Source: Thermoleophilales bacterium
GTDB lineage: Bacteria > Actinomycetota > Thermoleophilia > Solirubrobacterales > 70-9
Direction of reading: 5' to 3'
DNA: 64,000 nucleotides
Assembly (NCBI GenBank): GCA_020636895.1
Contig: JACJWZ010000003.1
Location: 138,115-202,114, forward strand
Positions within the stretch are counted from its first letter, which is position 1, and each line of letters starts with the position of its first letter. This document shows, piece after piece, positions 16,917-25,358 of the stretch. Under the pieces are notes generated by a model. It was not told the DNA's origin, searched no databases, and worked only from the letters and a program-made list of their open reading frames with translations. The position numbers were made by a program, and so were the translations under genes.

Positions 16917-17348
16917 ATGGTCGAATCCGAGAGCCACGGACACATCCCGGTCCGGCGGAAGGACGCGTCACCCGTGCGGCACCCCCAGAGCGACGAGACG
17001 CCCGAGGTCCCGGGTATCGAGCGGCTCTCGCACGAGCCGACCGTCGACGAGGTCGTCTCCTGGGTCGGGTGGAACGCCACCGACGAGATGGGCAAGACCG
17101 TCGGCAAGGTCGAGGACGTCTACGCGGTCGAGGGGCATCCCGAGTGGCTGCTGATCAAGCACAGGCGCAGCCACCACTTCCTGGCTCCCATCGCCGAGGC
17201 GATCGGGGGCGGCGACCGCGTCTTCCTGCCGTACACGGCCGAGGTGATCGAGACCGCTCCGGAGGTGGATCCGGGAGCGGAGGCGAACGAGCTCGTCGTC
17301 GCCGCTGCGCGCGAGCACTACGACTCGGCCAAGGGCCCCGCGGACTGA
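16917..17348 (+). CDS. PRC-barrel domain protein
   Basis: A 143-aa protein with a PRC-barrel fold from about residue 45 to 110: SWVGWNATDEMGKTVGKVED, then EWLLIKHRR and DRVFLPYTAEVIE. An acidic, Ala-rich C-terminal helix follows. The charged, His-rich N-terminus (about 1-40) is probably disordered. PRC-barrels occur in RimM and in photosynthetic and sporulation-related proteins; stand-alone actinobacterial versions have no assigned role. The ATG at 16917 is the first Met of the domain-bearing frame. A TACTCT hexamer at 16799-16804 could be its -10. Confidence 0.7.
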   Translation: MVESESHGHIPVRRKDASPVRHPQSDETPEVPGIERLSHEPTVDEVVSWVGWNATDEMGKTVGKVEDVYAVEGHPEWLLIKHRRSHHFLAPIAEAIGGGDRVFLPYTAEVIETAPEVDPGAEANELVVAAAREHYDSAKGPAD

Positions 17349-17385
17349 CGCCTCGGGGCTGGGACCGCAGTCTCCCGCGACGCCG

Positions 17386-18048
17386 CTACTCGGCCTCGTC
17401 CCCGTCGTCGTCCTCGTCGGCGTACAGGCTCTCCGTCGCGATCTCGCGCAGGCGCCGGTCCCAGAGCTTGACGTCGAGGAAGATCTCGTCGCCGAAGCCG
17501 GAGACGGCGTCGACCGCGATCAACGTGAAGCGGCCCTCGTTGACGGCCGCCTGATCGACCACCTCGCCGGCCAGCTCGGCGGTGGCCGCGATCGCACCGC
17601 GGACCAGCGGCGTCCCCCAGATCAGCGTCACCTCGCCGCCGCGACCGCCATCGGCGTGCCAGGTGCCGATCACGTCGTCGTTGAGGTCGATCTGCCAGTC
17701 GTCGTTCTCCTCGGCGGTGACGTCGGTGAAGTCGACCCAGGGCGTGAGCTGACCGGGCTCACCGGTCTCGGTGCGGAGGAAGGAGACGTGGCCGAAGAAC
17801 TCGGGCACCACCCCGTCGACCTCACCGGAGCCGCGGCCGATCACCGGGACGTGCGTGCGCCCTCCCCACGTGCGGTCGGGGAACCAGCGCAGGCTCTCGG
17901 CATCCACCTGTGTGCCCGCCTCGGAGGCGATGTCGCCGCAGGCGCCGACGAAGGCTTCCGCGAGGCGCTCCTCCCAGCGGCCGTAGGGACGGCCCTCCTG
18001 CGGGGAGTCGGAGATGAACCTGGGAAATGGGCGTGCGACGGGTGGCAT
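17386..18048 (-). CDS. Conserved hypothetical protein, acidic
   Basis: A 220-aa soluble protein not recognised. Trp/Pro-rich segments include RWFPDRTWGGRTHVPVIG near 53-70 and DWQIDLNDDVIGTWHADG near 116-133. The C-terminus is strongly acidic (DEDDDGDEAE). There is no signal peptide or membrane segment. Good codon bias and the promoter-proximal start support it as real. The ATG is nine bases after TAGCCT at 18058. It is convergent with the PRC-barrel gene, and 61 bp separate it from the GalT-like stop upstream. Confidence 0.65.
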   Translation of the reverse strand: MPPVARPFPRFISDSPQEGRPYGRWEERLAEAFVGACGDIASEAGTQVDAESLRWFPDRTWGGRTHVPVIGRGSGEVDGVVPEFFGHVSFLRTETGEPGQLTPWVDFTDVTAEENDDWQIDLNDDVIGTWHADGGRGGEVTLIWGTPLVRGAIAATAELAGEVVDQAAVNEGRFTLIAVDAVSGFGDEIFLDVKLWDRRLREIATESLYADEDDDGDEAE

Positions 18049-18057
18049 GAGGCGGTG

Positions 18058-18063
18058 AGGCTA
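18058..18063 (-). promoter_or_regulatory. -10 element, probably leaderless (conserved hypothetical)
   Basis: TAGCCT on the minus strand, nine bases before the ATG at 18048; no ribosome site. Confidence 0.45.
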
Positions 18064-18109
18064 TCCGGTTGGCCCGGGCGCGTTCCTAGAGGGTCCGGTC
18101 CTCACCGGC

Positions 18110-19183
18110 TCAGTCGCTCAGCGCGCCGCGGAGCCGCTCGGCAGCCTCCTCGGGGCTGACCGTGTTGAGGTCGAGGCCGGTGCCCAGCTCGATCCCACCC
18201 TGGGTCGAGGCGCGCGGCGCGATGTCGAGGTGCCAGCAGAACTCCTCGGTCGCGCGCGGGGCGGTGCGGACCCAAAGGTTCAGCCCGGTCCCCGGGCCGA
18301 CCACCTGCGCCAGCGCGCGCAGCCCACGGCCGAGGAGCTCGGCGCCGCGGTCGTCCTCCTCGAAACGCGGCGCGGTCGAGCGCGGGATCAGGCGCATCTC
18401 GAAGGGCCAACGCGACGCCCACGGGCAGATCAGGGCAGCCTCGCCGTCGATGGCGACGAGACGGTCGCGACGGCGCACCTCCTCGACGAGCACGTCCTCG
18501 AGCAGATGGGCGCCGGCGGTGCGCTGGTTGTAGGCAGCGAAGCGCTCCCGCTCGCGGGCGACCTGCGCGGGGACGAACGGGAGCGCGAGGAGCTGCGCGT
18601 GGGTGTGCTCCAGCGTCGCCCCGGCGCGCGCTCCCTCGTTGACGATCAGGTGCACGAGCGACGCCTCCGAGGAGTGAGCGGCGACGCGCTGCCGCCACGC
18701 CGACATCGCACCAGCGAGCTCGTCCGGCTCGAGCTCGGCCAGCGAGGCGGCGTGGCGCGGCGCGTTGACGATCACCTCGTGAGCCCCGGTCGCGGGCACC
18801 GCGCTGAACAGGTCGGACTCGGCCGTGCGCGCGGAGGCGAGCAACGGATCGGCGGAGCTGGTCAGGCCGGACTCCGAGACGCTCATCGCGCCCGCATCGT
18901 GGGGCTCCGATCCGCTCGTCAGCGCCGGATAGAGGTTGGGGACGGCGCGCTGCCGCCAGCCCGGCGTGTCCGGCTCGCCGCCCTCGGGCCGGTTCGCCCA
19001 GACCTCGGGCGGGGTCTCGTGCTCGTGCCCCTCGCAGAAGGGGCAGCCGCCCGCACCGTCGGCGGGAACCGCGACCCGCTGCGAGGCGAAGGCGTCGGGA
19101 CGCCCCTGCCGGCCGGGCGCGATCAGCGCCCGCAGCCCGGTGAGCTGGTCGATCCGGAGCTCGGGCGCGGGGGCGTCGCTCAC
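18110..19183 (-). CDS. GalT-like nucleotidyltransferase (HIT superfamily)
   Basis: A 357-aa protein related to galactose-1-phosphate uridylyltransferase. Cys ligands occur in CPFCEGHE near residue 42. The HIT-type active site is EHTHAQLLALP near 210, and EFCWHLDIAPR lies near 325. The N-terminal RIDQLTGLRALIAPGR resembles the start of actinobacterial GalT-like (DUF4931) proteins. The GTG at 19183 lies 10 bp after the slipin stop, so the gene is the last of an NfeD-slipin-GalT-like operon. No other galactose genes are nearby, so the substrate may be a different sugar-1-phosphate. Confidence 0.75.
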   Translation of the reverse strand: MSDAPAPELRIDQLTGLRALIAPGRQGRPDAFASQRVAVPADGAGGCPFCEGHEHETPPEVWANRPEGGEPDTPGWRQRAVPNLYPALTSGSEPHDAGAMSVSESGLTSSADPLLASARTAESDLFSAVPATGAHEVIVNAPRHAASLAELEPDELAGAMSAWRQRVAAHSSEASLVHLIVNEGARAGATLEHTHAQLLALPFVPAQVARERERFAAYNQRTAGAHLLEDVLVEEVRRRDRLVAIDGEAALICPWASRWPFEMRLIPRSTAPRFEEDDRGAELLGRGLRALAQVVGPGTGLNLWVRTAPRATEEFCWHLDIAPRASTQGGIELGTGLDLNTVSPEEAAERLRGALSD

Positions 19184-19193
19184 GCGGTCGGGC

Positions 19194-20144
19194 TCAGGCG
19201 CCCGGGCCGGTTCCGGGCGGCGGCGGGTCGCCGGGGCCGGGCGGCGGGGGCTCGGGCGGCTCGTTGCCGGGACCGGGGTCCTCGCCGAGCACTGGGGCAC
19301 CCGTGTCGGGATCTATCTCCGGCATCTCGGGGAGGTCCGGCATCGGCCCGCGCGGCGGCTTCGGCCGCGACCGCTCGCCACCGTCTCCGTCCTCCCCGGT
19401 CCACTTGCTGAATGCGTTCATCAGCTCGATTGGCAGCGGGAAGACGATGGTCGTGTTCTGGTTGACGCCCATCTGCAGCAGCGTCTGCAGGTAGCGGAGC
19501 TGCAGCGTCGCCGGGTTCTGGCTGATGATGTCGGCGGCGTCGGAGAGCTTCTGCGCGGCCTGGTACTCGCCCTCGGAGCCGATGATCTTGGCGCGCCGCT
19601 CGCGCTCGGCCTGCGCCTGCAGTGCGATCGCCCGCTGCATGTCCTGCGGCAGCTCGACGTCCTTGACCTCGACCGTCGAGACCTTGATCCCCCACGGTTC
19701 CGTCTGGTCGTCGATGATCGCCTGCAGCTCCTGGTTGAGGCGCTCGCGCTCGGTCAGGAGCGCATCCAGCTCGGCCTTGCCGAGGACCGACCGGAGCGTG
19801 GTCTGGGCGATCTGGGAGGTGGCGATCAGGTAGTTCTCGACCTCGGTGATCGCCTTGTTCGGCTCGATCACCCGGAAGTAGGCGACGGCGTTGACCCGGA
19901 CCGTGACGTTGTCCTTGGTGATGACCTCCTGCGGCGGCACGTTCAGCGTCACCGTCCGCAGGTCGACCCGGACCATCTGGTCGACGATCGGGATCAGGAA
20001 GCGCAGACCCGGCCCCTTCAGCGCGACGAGCCGGCCGAGCCGGAAGACGACGCCGCGCTCGTACTCGCGCAGGATCCGGATCGCCGAGGCCCAGATGAAG
20101 AGGGCCCCGAGAACGACGATGCCGACGACGATCAGTCCTGCCAA
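19194..20144 (-). CDS. Slipin (SPFH/Band 7 stomatin-like protein)
   Basis: A 316-aa membrane scaffold protein. One N-terminal hydrophobic segment (about 4-22) is followed by the Band 7 domain, with REYERGVVFRLGRL and VPPQEVITKDNVTVRVNAV. A helical flotillin-like region (AQAERERRAKIIGSEGEYQA) comes next. The C-terminal tail after about 250 is very Pro/Gly-rich. The apparent TTG start is three bases after the nfeD stop, with GGAGGAG about ten bases upstream inside the nfeD end. Slipins pair with NfeD proteases across bacteria and archaea, where they form membrane microdomains and are thought to be substrates. Confidence 0.9.
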   Translation of the reverse strand: MAGLIVVGIVVLGALFIWASAIRILREYERGVVFRLGRLVALKGPGLRFLIPIVDQMVRVDLRTVTLNVPPQEVITKDNVTVRVNAVAYFRVIEPNKAITEVENYLIATSQIAQTTLRSVLGKAELDALLTERERLNQELQAIIDDQTEPWGIKVSTVEVKDVELPQDMQRAIALQAQAERERRAKIIGSEGEYQAAQKLSDAADIISQNPATLQLRYLQTLLQMGVNQNTTIVFPLPIELMNAFSKWTGEDGDGGERSRPKPPRGPMPDLPEMPEIDPDTGAPVLGEDPGPGNEPPEPPPPGPGDPPPPGTGPGA

Positions 20145-20147
20145 AGC

Positions 20148-21473
20148 TCAGCTCTCCTCCGGTTCGGTGTCAGGCTCCCCGACCGGCGAGACCCCGAGGG
20201 TCAGGCCGTCGATCGAGTCGACCTTGACTCTATACCCGGCCTCGATCGGGGACTCGAGGTCGCTCGGGCGAGCGCGCCACAGGGCTCCGTCCACGAACAC
20301 CTGCCCGACCGGGTCCAGCGCCACCCTCACGTCGCCGAGGGCTCCGACGAGATCCTCCTCCCCGGTCGCGAAGGGCTGCTTGCCCGCTGCGTGGACACGC
20401 TGGCCGGCGAACGCGACGAACCCCCCGACCGCGACTGCGATCGCGATGACGAGCAGGGGACTGACGCCGCCCTCGTCGCCGTCGGCATCGAAGAGCAGGA
20501 GCCCACCCGCGATCAGCGCTCCGACCCCAAGGATGCCCATCCACCCGCCCGGTAGGTGCGCCTCGGCGATCAGCAGCACGGCTGCGAGCACGAGCAGGAG
20601 GATCCCGGCGACCGTGACGGGGAGCTGCATCGACCCAAAGATCCCGAGCAGCAGCGCCACGCCGCCGATCGTGCCGGGTATGAACGACCCCGGGGCGAGG
20701 ATCTCGAGAGCGATGCCGGCGATCCCGATCAGCAGGAGCAGGAAGGCGACGTTGGGGTTGGTGATGACCTGCAGCAGCTCGTAGCGGAACGGCATGTCTC
20801 GCTCCTCGAGCGTGTAGCCGGCCGTGTCGAGCGTCTGCGCCTTCGGTCCCTTGACCTCGAAGCCGTCGAGGTCGTCCAGCAGCGCGTCCTGGTCGCTCGC
20901 GACGAGATCGATCAGGCCCGCGTCGAGCGCCTCGGTGGCGGTGACGTTGGTGGCCTCGCGGACCATCTCCTCAGCGAGTTCGGGGTTGCGGCCATGGCTG
21001 TCGGCGAGCGCGCGCACGAACGCGGATGCGTCGTTGGTCACCTTGCGTCCCAGGGTGTCCCCCAGGTCCTCGCCCGTCGAGGAGATCGGGGAGGCGGAGC
21101 CGATGTTGGTCTCCGGCGCCATCGCGGCGACGTCGGCCGCCTGGGTCACGAAGAGGCCCGCGGACGCCGCGCGCGCGCCGTTCGGCGAGACGTAGACGAC
21201 AACCGGCATCGGCGCGGCGATGATGTCCTTGACGATCTCGCGCATCGAGGAGTCGAGGCCGCCCGGGGTGTCGAGGCGGACGATCACCAGGGGCGCATCG
21301 TCATCGGCGGCGTCGTCGAGTGCGCTCCCCATCCACGCCTCGGTGGCCGGGGAGATCTCGCCGTCGAGCTCGATCGAGGGGACGGTCTGCGAGGCGGCGG
21401 GGGCGCCGGTGGGCAGCAGCAGCAGCGCCGCCCCGAGGGCGGCGATCGCCGCGAGGAGGAGCCGACGTGCCAC
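20148..21473 (-). CDS. NfeD-type membrane serine protease (ClpP-class)
   Basis: A 441-aa protein. A signal peptide (1-27) is followed by a ClpP/crotonase-like protease domain with VIVRLDTPGG and VVYVSPNGARAASAG (catalytic Ser in the latter). Four or so membrane segments lie at about 230-345. The C-terminal NfeD OB-fold begins near 365 (ATGEEDLVGALGDVRVALDP). Long-form NfeD cleaves stomatin-like proteins near their C-terminus; the slipin partner is encoded immediately downstream. The GTG at 21473 is six bases after a GATAAT hexamer, so this is probably the first gene of the operon, on a leaderless transcript. Confidence 0.9.
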   Translation of the reverse strand: MARRLLLAAIAALGAALLLLPTGAPAASQTVPSIELDGEISPATEAWMGSALDDAADDDAPLVIVRLDTPGGLDSSMREIVKDIIAAPMPVVVYVSPNGARAASAGLFVTQAADVAAMAPETNIGSASPISSTGEDLGDTLGRKVTNDASAFVRALADSHGRNPELAEEMVREATNVTATEALDAGLIDLVASDQDALLDDLDGFEVKGPKAQTLDTAGYTLEERDMPFRYELLQVITNPNVAFLLLLIGIAGIALEILAPGSFIPGTIGGVALLLGIFGSMQLPVTVAGILLLVLAAVLLIAEAHLPGGWMGILGVGALIAGGLLLFDADGDEGGVSPLLVIAIAVAVGGFVAFAGQRVHAAGKQPFATGEEDLVGALGDVRVALDPVGQVFVDGALWRARPSDLESPIEAGYRVKVDSIDGLTLGVSPVGEPDTEPEES

Positions 21474-21479
21474 GGACCG

Positions 21480-21485
21480 ATTATC
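21480..21485 (-). promoter_or_regulatory. -10 element, probably leaderless (nfeD operon)
   Basis: GATAAT on the minus strand, six bases before the GTG; no ribosome site. Confidence 0.45.
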
Positions 21486-21515
21486 CGCGGGCCGAGCGGC
21501 CGCGGCAAGCAGGCG

Positions 21516-22754
21516 TCAGCGCTTCCGCTTCTTCTTGACGACCTTCCACTTGTAGGTCGTCGCGGCGGAGCTGTTGCCGACTGTGTCGGTGGCGGTTATC
21601 GCGAGCCGGTGCTTGCCGAGGCTGACGCGCTTGCTGTAGGGAGAGCTGCACGGCTTCGCCGCCGCCTTGTCCAGCGCGCAGGTGAAGGTCGCGGGCTCGG
21701 AGGCGGAGAACGTGAACTTCGCCTTCCGCTTCGTCGTCTTCTTCTTCGGGCTCTTCTTCAGCTTCGTCTTCGGCGCCTTGGCGTCCAGGACCGGGGTACC
21801 AGGCCCGCCGGGCGTTATCTGGATGCCCCACTCGATCGCCTGCCGCATCGTCGAGTCGGCGACGCGGCCGTAGACGCCCCACTTCTCGGGCTGCGCGCAG
21901 CCGACGCCGAAGCTCGTGTCGCCGATCAGGCGGTAGGTGCCGTCACCGGCGGGTGCGACGAGCGGGCCGCCGCTGTCTCCCTGGCAGGTGTCCTTGCCGC
22001 CGGCGGGAGGCGTGCCCGCGCAGACCATCGTCGCCGGGTCGAACCCGTCGCCGTAGGAGAGGGCGTCACCGCAGTCGGAATCGGAGATCACCTGCAACGC
22101 GACCGAGCGCAGGTCGTCGGGGAAGCTGGCCGGGGGGGTCGAGTTGAGGTTCCCCCACCCTGTCGCATAGACGGTGTCGCCCGCATCCCAGAGGCTGCGC
22201 TCGGAGGGGGCGGCGATCGGGATCGCCTGCGCGGGGGCCGGCGCGGGCGTCGCGAGCTCGACGATCGCAACGTCCCAGACGTTCGACTCCGGGTTGTAGA
22301 GCTGCGGCCCGACCGGCGGCTGGGTGACCGACTGCGGAACTGCGGTGCCACCCTCGTAGGCGAAGTAGACGACATCGGTCACCGCCGTCTCGCCGGCGCC
22401 GCTGGTGTCGCCGCCGAGATTGGTCCGGCCCGTAAGCACCGAGAAGTCCGTGGGCTGCTGGAAGGCCAGCACACCCGGGTCGTCGTCGAAGACGCAGTGC
22501 GCCGCCGTCAGGACCGTCGTCGGGGAGATCAGCGAGCCGCCGCAGAACTGGCGCAGAAAGGTGCTGTTGACGCCGTCGGGCGGACGTTCGAGCGCGATCT
22601 GCCAGGGCCACTGCTCGATCGTCGTCGGCTGCCCACCGACGATGTCGGCGCCGCCGCCCGGATCCTGGGCCGCCTGCGCGTTGGCTGCGACCGAGAGCGC
22701 GAGCGCGGCAATCGCCCCCATCACCCCGATAGCTCCCCTGACGCTGGCCTTCAC
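21516..22754 (-). CDS. Secreted trypsin-like serine protease (S1)
   Basis: A 412-aa protease. The signal peptide (about 1-29) is followed by a short propeptide and the activation site IVGG at 38-41. The catalytic triad is His86 (LTAAHC), Asp161 (NVWDVAIVEL) and Ser261 (CQGDSGGP). The S1-pocket Asp appears in KDTCQGD, six residues before the Ser, predicting cleavage after Lys/Arg. The C-terminal 90 residues are a separate Lys-rich Ig-like domain starting after a KKSPKKKTTKRK linker. The GTG start lies seven bases after TAGGAT at 22762. It is the only protease of this class in the window. Confidence 0.92.
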   Translation of the reverse strand: MKASVRGAIGVMGAIAALALSVAANAQAAQDPGGGADIVGGQPTTIEQWPWQIALERPPDGVNSTFLRQFCGGSLISPTTVLTAAHCVFDDDPGVLAFQQPTDFSVLTGRTNLGGDTSGAGETAVTDVVYFAYEGGTAVPQSVTQPPVGPQLYNPESNVWDVAIVELATPAPAPAQAIPIAAPSERSLWDAGDTVYATGWGNLNSTPPASFPDDLRSVALQVISDSDCGDALSYGDGFDPATMVCAGTPPAGGKDTCQGDSGGPLVAPAGDGTYRLIGDTSFGVGCAQPEKWGVYGRVADSTMRQAIEWGIQITPGGPGTPVLDAKAPKTKLKKSPKKKTTKRKAKFTFSASEPATFTCALDKAAAKPCSSPYSKRVSLGKHRLAITATDTVGNSSAATTYKWKVVKKKRKR

Positions 22755-22761
22755 AGCGCCG

Positions 22762-22767
22762 ATCCTA
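22762..22767 (-). promoter_or_regulatory. -10 element, probably leaderless (trypsin-like protease)
   Basis: TAGGAT on the minus strand, seven bases before the GTG start. Confidence 0.5.
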
Positions 22768-22789
22768 CGCCTTGCGGCGATCGCGCGGG

Positions 22790-23371
22790 TCAGCCCTCGC
22801 CCGACGCGTACTTCTCGATGTCGGCGGCGAGGTCGTCCTCGCTCGTGTAGGGACCCTGGTGGGTGTAGACGAGCTCGCCCTCGTCGTCGTAGTAGAGGGT
22901 GTTGGGGTAGCCGACGAGGGTGGTCCCGGCCCAGTCACCGAGGTCGCCCTTGTCGGGGGCCTCGATGCTCGGATACGGCAGCGGGTTGTCCTTCAGGAAC
23001 GTCTCCGCGGCCTCCTTCGAGTCCTCTGAGTCGACGCCGAGGAATGCGACCCGATCGAGGTGCTTCGCCGCCTGCGACTGGAAGTAGGGGAACTCGTCGC
23101 GGCAGGGGATGCACCAGGAAGCCCAGTTGTTGACGACGACCGGGTGGCCCTCGACGCCGTCGATCGCCGCGTCGTAGGCCTCCTCGCCGCCGTCGAGGAC
23201 GGCATCGCCGTCGGCGTAGAGGTCCGCCAGCGCCCGTGGCGCCTTCGCGACCGCCGCCTTGTAATCGGGCGCGCTGGACGTCGTATCGGAGGAACCGCAC
23301 GCGGCGAGCGCCAACGCGGCGCAGAGGACCGCAAGGGTGAGCGCGGTTCGCTTTCTCCTCGGTGTGGACAT
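22790..23371 (-). CDS. TlpA-like thioredoxin-fold lipoprotein
   Basis: A 193-aa extracytoplasmic thiol-disulfide protein. The lipoprotein signal has lipobox LAAC with Cys25. A thioredoxin fold follows, with redox motif WCIPC (Cys87/Cys90) and the cis-Pro region GYPNTLYYDDEGELV. Such proteins reduce or oxidise exported proteins, including apocytochrome c during maturation; the ccm genes here are 15 kb away. The ATG at 23371 is used, though an in-frame ATG three codons upstream at 23380 is possible. TACATT upstream could be the -10. It is divergent from the beta-helix protein. Confidence 0.85.
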   Translation of the reverse strand: MSTPRRKRTALTLAVLCAALALAACGSSDTTSSAPDYKAAVAKAPRALADLYADGDAVLDGGEEAYDAAIDGVEGHPVVVNNWASWCIPCRDEFPYFQSQAAKHLDRVAFLGVDSEDSKEAAETFLKDNPLPYPSIEAPDKGDLGDWAGTTLVGYPNTLYYDDEGELVYTHQGPYTSEDDLAADIEKYASGEG

Positions 23372-23477
23372 CGCTTGCATCGTCGGCTTCGGCCCCCGCC
23401 CGAATGTACCGGGGCGCCGTACCCGTCCCAGCAGGTACAACTTGGGGGTCCGGAAGGTCATCAGGGGAGGTAACACG

Positions 23478-25163
23478 ATGTCGGCGCGATCGATCCGGAG
23501 GGCACACGAGAGGACATCGAGACGGCGGCGGGCACGCCTGGCGGGAACCGCGGCCGCGATCGCGCTCGGAACGGGCGCCGCGCTCGCCCCGGGCGCCCAG
23601 GCCGGCAGCTTCACCGTCACCACGCTCGGCGACGCGCCCGCGAACGCCTGCGACGCGAGCTGCACACTGCGCGACGCGATCGACGCCGGCGCCGCCGACG
23701 CCACCCCCGACACGATCACCTTCGCGAGTGGCCTCAGCGGCACGATCGAGCTCACGCAGGGTCAGCTCGAGATCTATGACGAGACCAACCTGCAGGGCCC
23801 CGGCGCGAATGCGGTGACCGTCGACGGCAACGGGCTCGACAACGTCTTCTACGTGCGCACGGAACCGAAGTCGGCACGGATCGCCGGCCTCACGGTGACC
23901 GGCGGCAACGCGACGAAGGGCGGCGGCATCTACCTCTTCGACACCGCCCCCACGAACTCGACCCTCACGGTCGACGGCGTCACCTTCACGGCGAACTCAG
24001 CGAGCGACGGCGGCGGCGCGCTCGACGCCGCAGGAGGGAACGTCGTGGTGACGGGCGCGCGCTTCGTCAACAACGCCGCCGGCGACTCCGGGGGCGCGAT
24101 CACGGGCTCCCCTTTGAACCTGAGCATCGCCGACAGCACCTTCGCCGGGAACATCAGCGGTGACGACGGCGGGGCGATCAGAGTCGCGGGCTCGATGCAG
24201 AGCCTGCTCATCGAGGGCTCGACCTTCACCGGCAACAAGGCCAACAACGGGGGCGCGCTGCTGCTCTTCGGACCGACCGCCGCGGGGACGATCCGCAACT
24301 CGACGTTCACCGGCAACACCGCCACGGCCACCGGCGGCGCGATCGATGACACCAATGCCCGCGACGTCACCACCCAGCTGCAGAACTCGACGATCACGGG
24401 CAACACCGCAGCGACCGGCGGCGGCGTCTACCGCCGCGGATACGACGACCCTGGCCAGCCCGGCGACGACAACCTGGTCGTCTCGAGCACGATCATCGCC
24501 GGCAACACCGCCGGCACCGGGCCGGACATCGCGCAGGGGGTGATGCCTCCACCGCCGGTCAACGGCAGCTTCATCATCGGTAACTCGCTGATCCAGAACC
24601 CCGGCACGGCCCCGGTCACGACCAGCGCCCCGAACCTGACGGGCGTGGATCCGCGACTCGGCCCACTTGCCGACAACGGCGGCCCGACGCAGACGATGCT
24701 CCCTGCCGCCGGGAGCCCGGTGATCAACGCGGGCACGAGCAACGCCCTCGCGACTGATCAGCGCGGCGCGCCCCGGACCTCCGGCGGCGGCACCGACATC
24801 GGAGCGGTCGAGCTCGGCACCGTCGAGGGCGGGACGATCAACGTGAAGACCACGCAGAAGCAGAAGGGCAAGAAGATCCAGATCAAGGTCAAGGCCGGTG
24901 CCGACGAGACGGCGGTTGCAACGGCCTCCGGATCGATCTCGATCAAGGGCAAGAAGAAGAAGTTGATGCTGAAGACCGTGAGCGCGGACGTCGGGCCCGG
25001 ATCGCCGGCGACGCTGAAGCTGAAGCCCACCTCGAAGAAGGACACGAAGAAGGTCGTGAAGGCGCTCGGCTCGGGTAGGAAGGCGAAGGCGAAGCTCCTC
25101 GTGACGCTGAGCGACTCGTTCGGCGCGACCTTCGAGGCGAAGCCGGGGGTCAAGCTCAAGTAG
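23478..25163 (+). CDS. Secreted right-handed beta-helix protein (choice-of-anchor Q type)
   Basis: A 561-aa exported protein. A basic N-terminus and hydrophobic core (about 22-42, ending AQAG) form the signal. The typical CTLRDAIDAG motif follows near 60. About ten beta-helix rungs with repeated TGN and GGA motifs come next, as in FTGNTATATGGAI. NGGPTQTMLPAAGSPVINAG and DQRGAPR, hallmarks of the choice-of-anchor Q domain, lie near 415-455. The last 110 residues are a Lys-rich beta domain. The ATG has GGGGAGG seven bases upstream. It probably acts at the cell surface; no enzymatic residues are evident. Confidence 0.8.
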   Translation: MSARSIRRAHERTSRRRRARLAGTAAAIALGTGAALAPGAQAGSFTVTTLGDAPANACDASCTLRDAIDAGAADATPDTITFASGLSGTIELTQGQLEIYDETNLQGPGANAVTVDGNGLDNVFYVRTEPKSARIAGLTVTGGNATKGGGIYLFDTAPTNSTLTVDGVTFTANSASDGGGALDAAGGNVVVTGARFVNNAAGDSGGAITGSPLNLSIADSTFAGNISGDDGGAIRVAGSMQSLLIEGSTFTGNKANNGGALLLFGPTAAGTIRNSTFTGNTATATGGAIDDTNARDVTTQLQNSTITGNTAATGGGVYRRGYDDPGQPGDDNLVVSSTIIAGNTAGTGPDIAQGVMPPPPVNGSFIIGNSLIQNPGTAPVTTSAPNLTGVDPRLGPLADNGGPTQTMLPAAGSPVINAGTSNALATDQRGAPRTSGGGTDIGAVELGTVEGGTINVKTTQKQKGKKIQIKVKAGADETAVATASGSISIKGKKKKLMLKTVSADVGPGSPATLKLKPTSKKDTKKVVKALGSGRKAKAKLLVTLSDSFGATFEAKPGVKLK

Positions 25164-25169
25164 TCCGCC

Positions 25170-25199
25170 GGAGCGGGCGCCGTCGTGCGCCCGCGCTCC
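25170..25199 (+). terminator. Hairpin after the beta-helix gene
   Basis: GGAGCGGGCGC and GCGCCCGCGCTCC can pair with a 2-nt bulge around a 6-nt loop, six bases after the stop codon. No U-tract follows. Confidence 0.4.
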
Positions 25200-25226
25200 C
25201 AACCGAACAACCGCCCGCGCCCCTGC

Positions 25227-25358
25227 TTTAATGGTGGAGCGGTTCGAAGGGACTTCGGACCGCGGGGACACGGTCGGTTCTCATCCTGAAGACCGACCCG
25301 CTTCGTCCCGACCACCTCACTGCCCGTTTCAACTGTCCCGGGCAGTCACCGCCTTCAC
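25227..25358 (+). promoter_or_regulatory. Promoter candidate and structured leader of the helicase gene
   Basis: TTTAAT at 25227-25232 is a -10 candidate. Downstream are three hairpins. The first is 25239-25249/25253-25263, 11 bp with one G-U pair and a 3-nt loop. The second is 25272-25278/25292-25298, 7 bp. The third is 25319-25326/25339-25346, 8 bp, ending 12 bases before the ATG. GGTCGG at 25272-25277 can instead pair with CCGACC at 25308-25313, allowing an alternative fold. No ribosome site is recognisable. A regulatory role is inferred. Confidence 0.35.
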
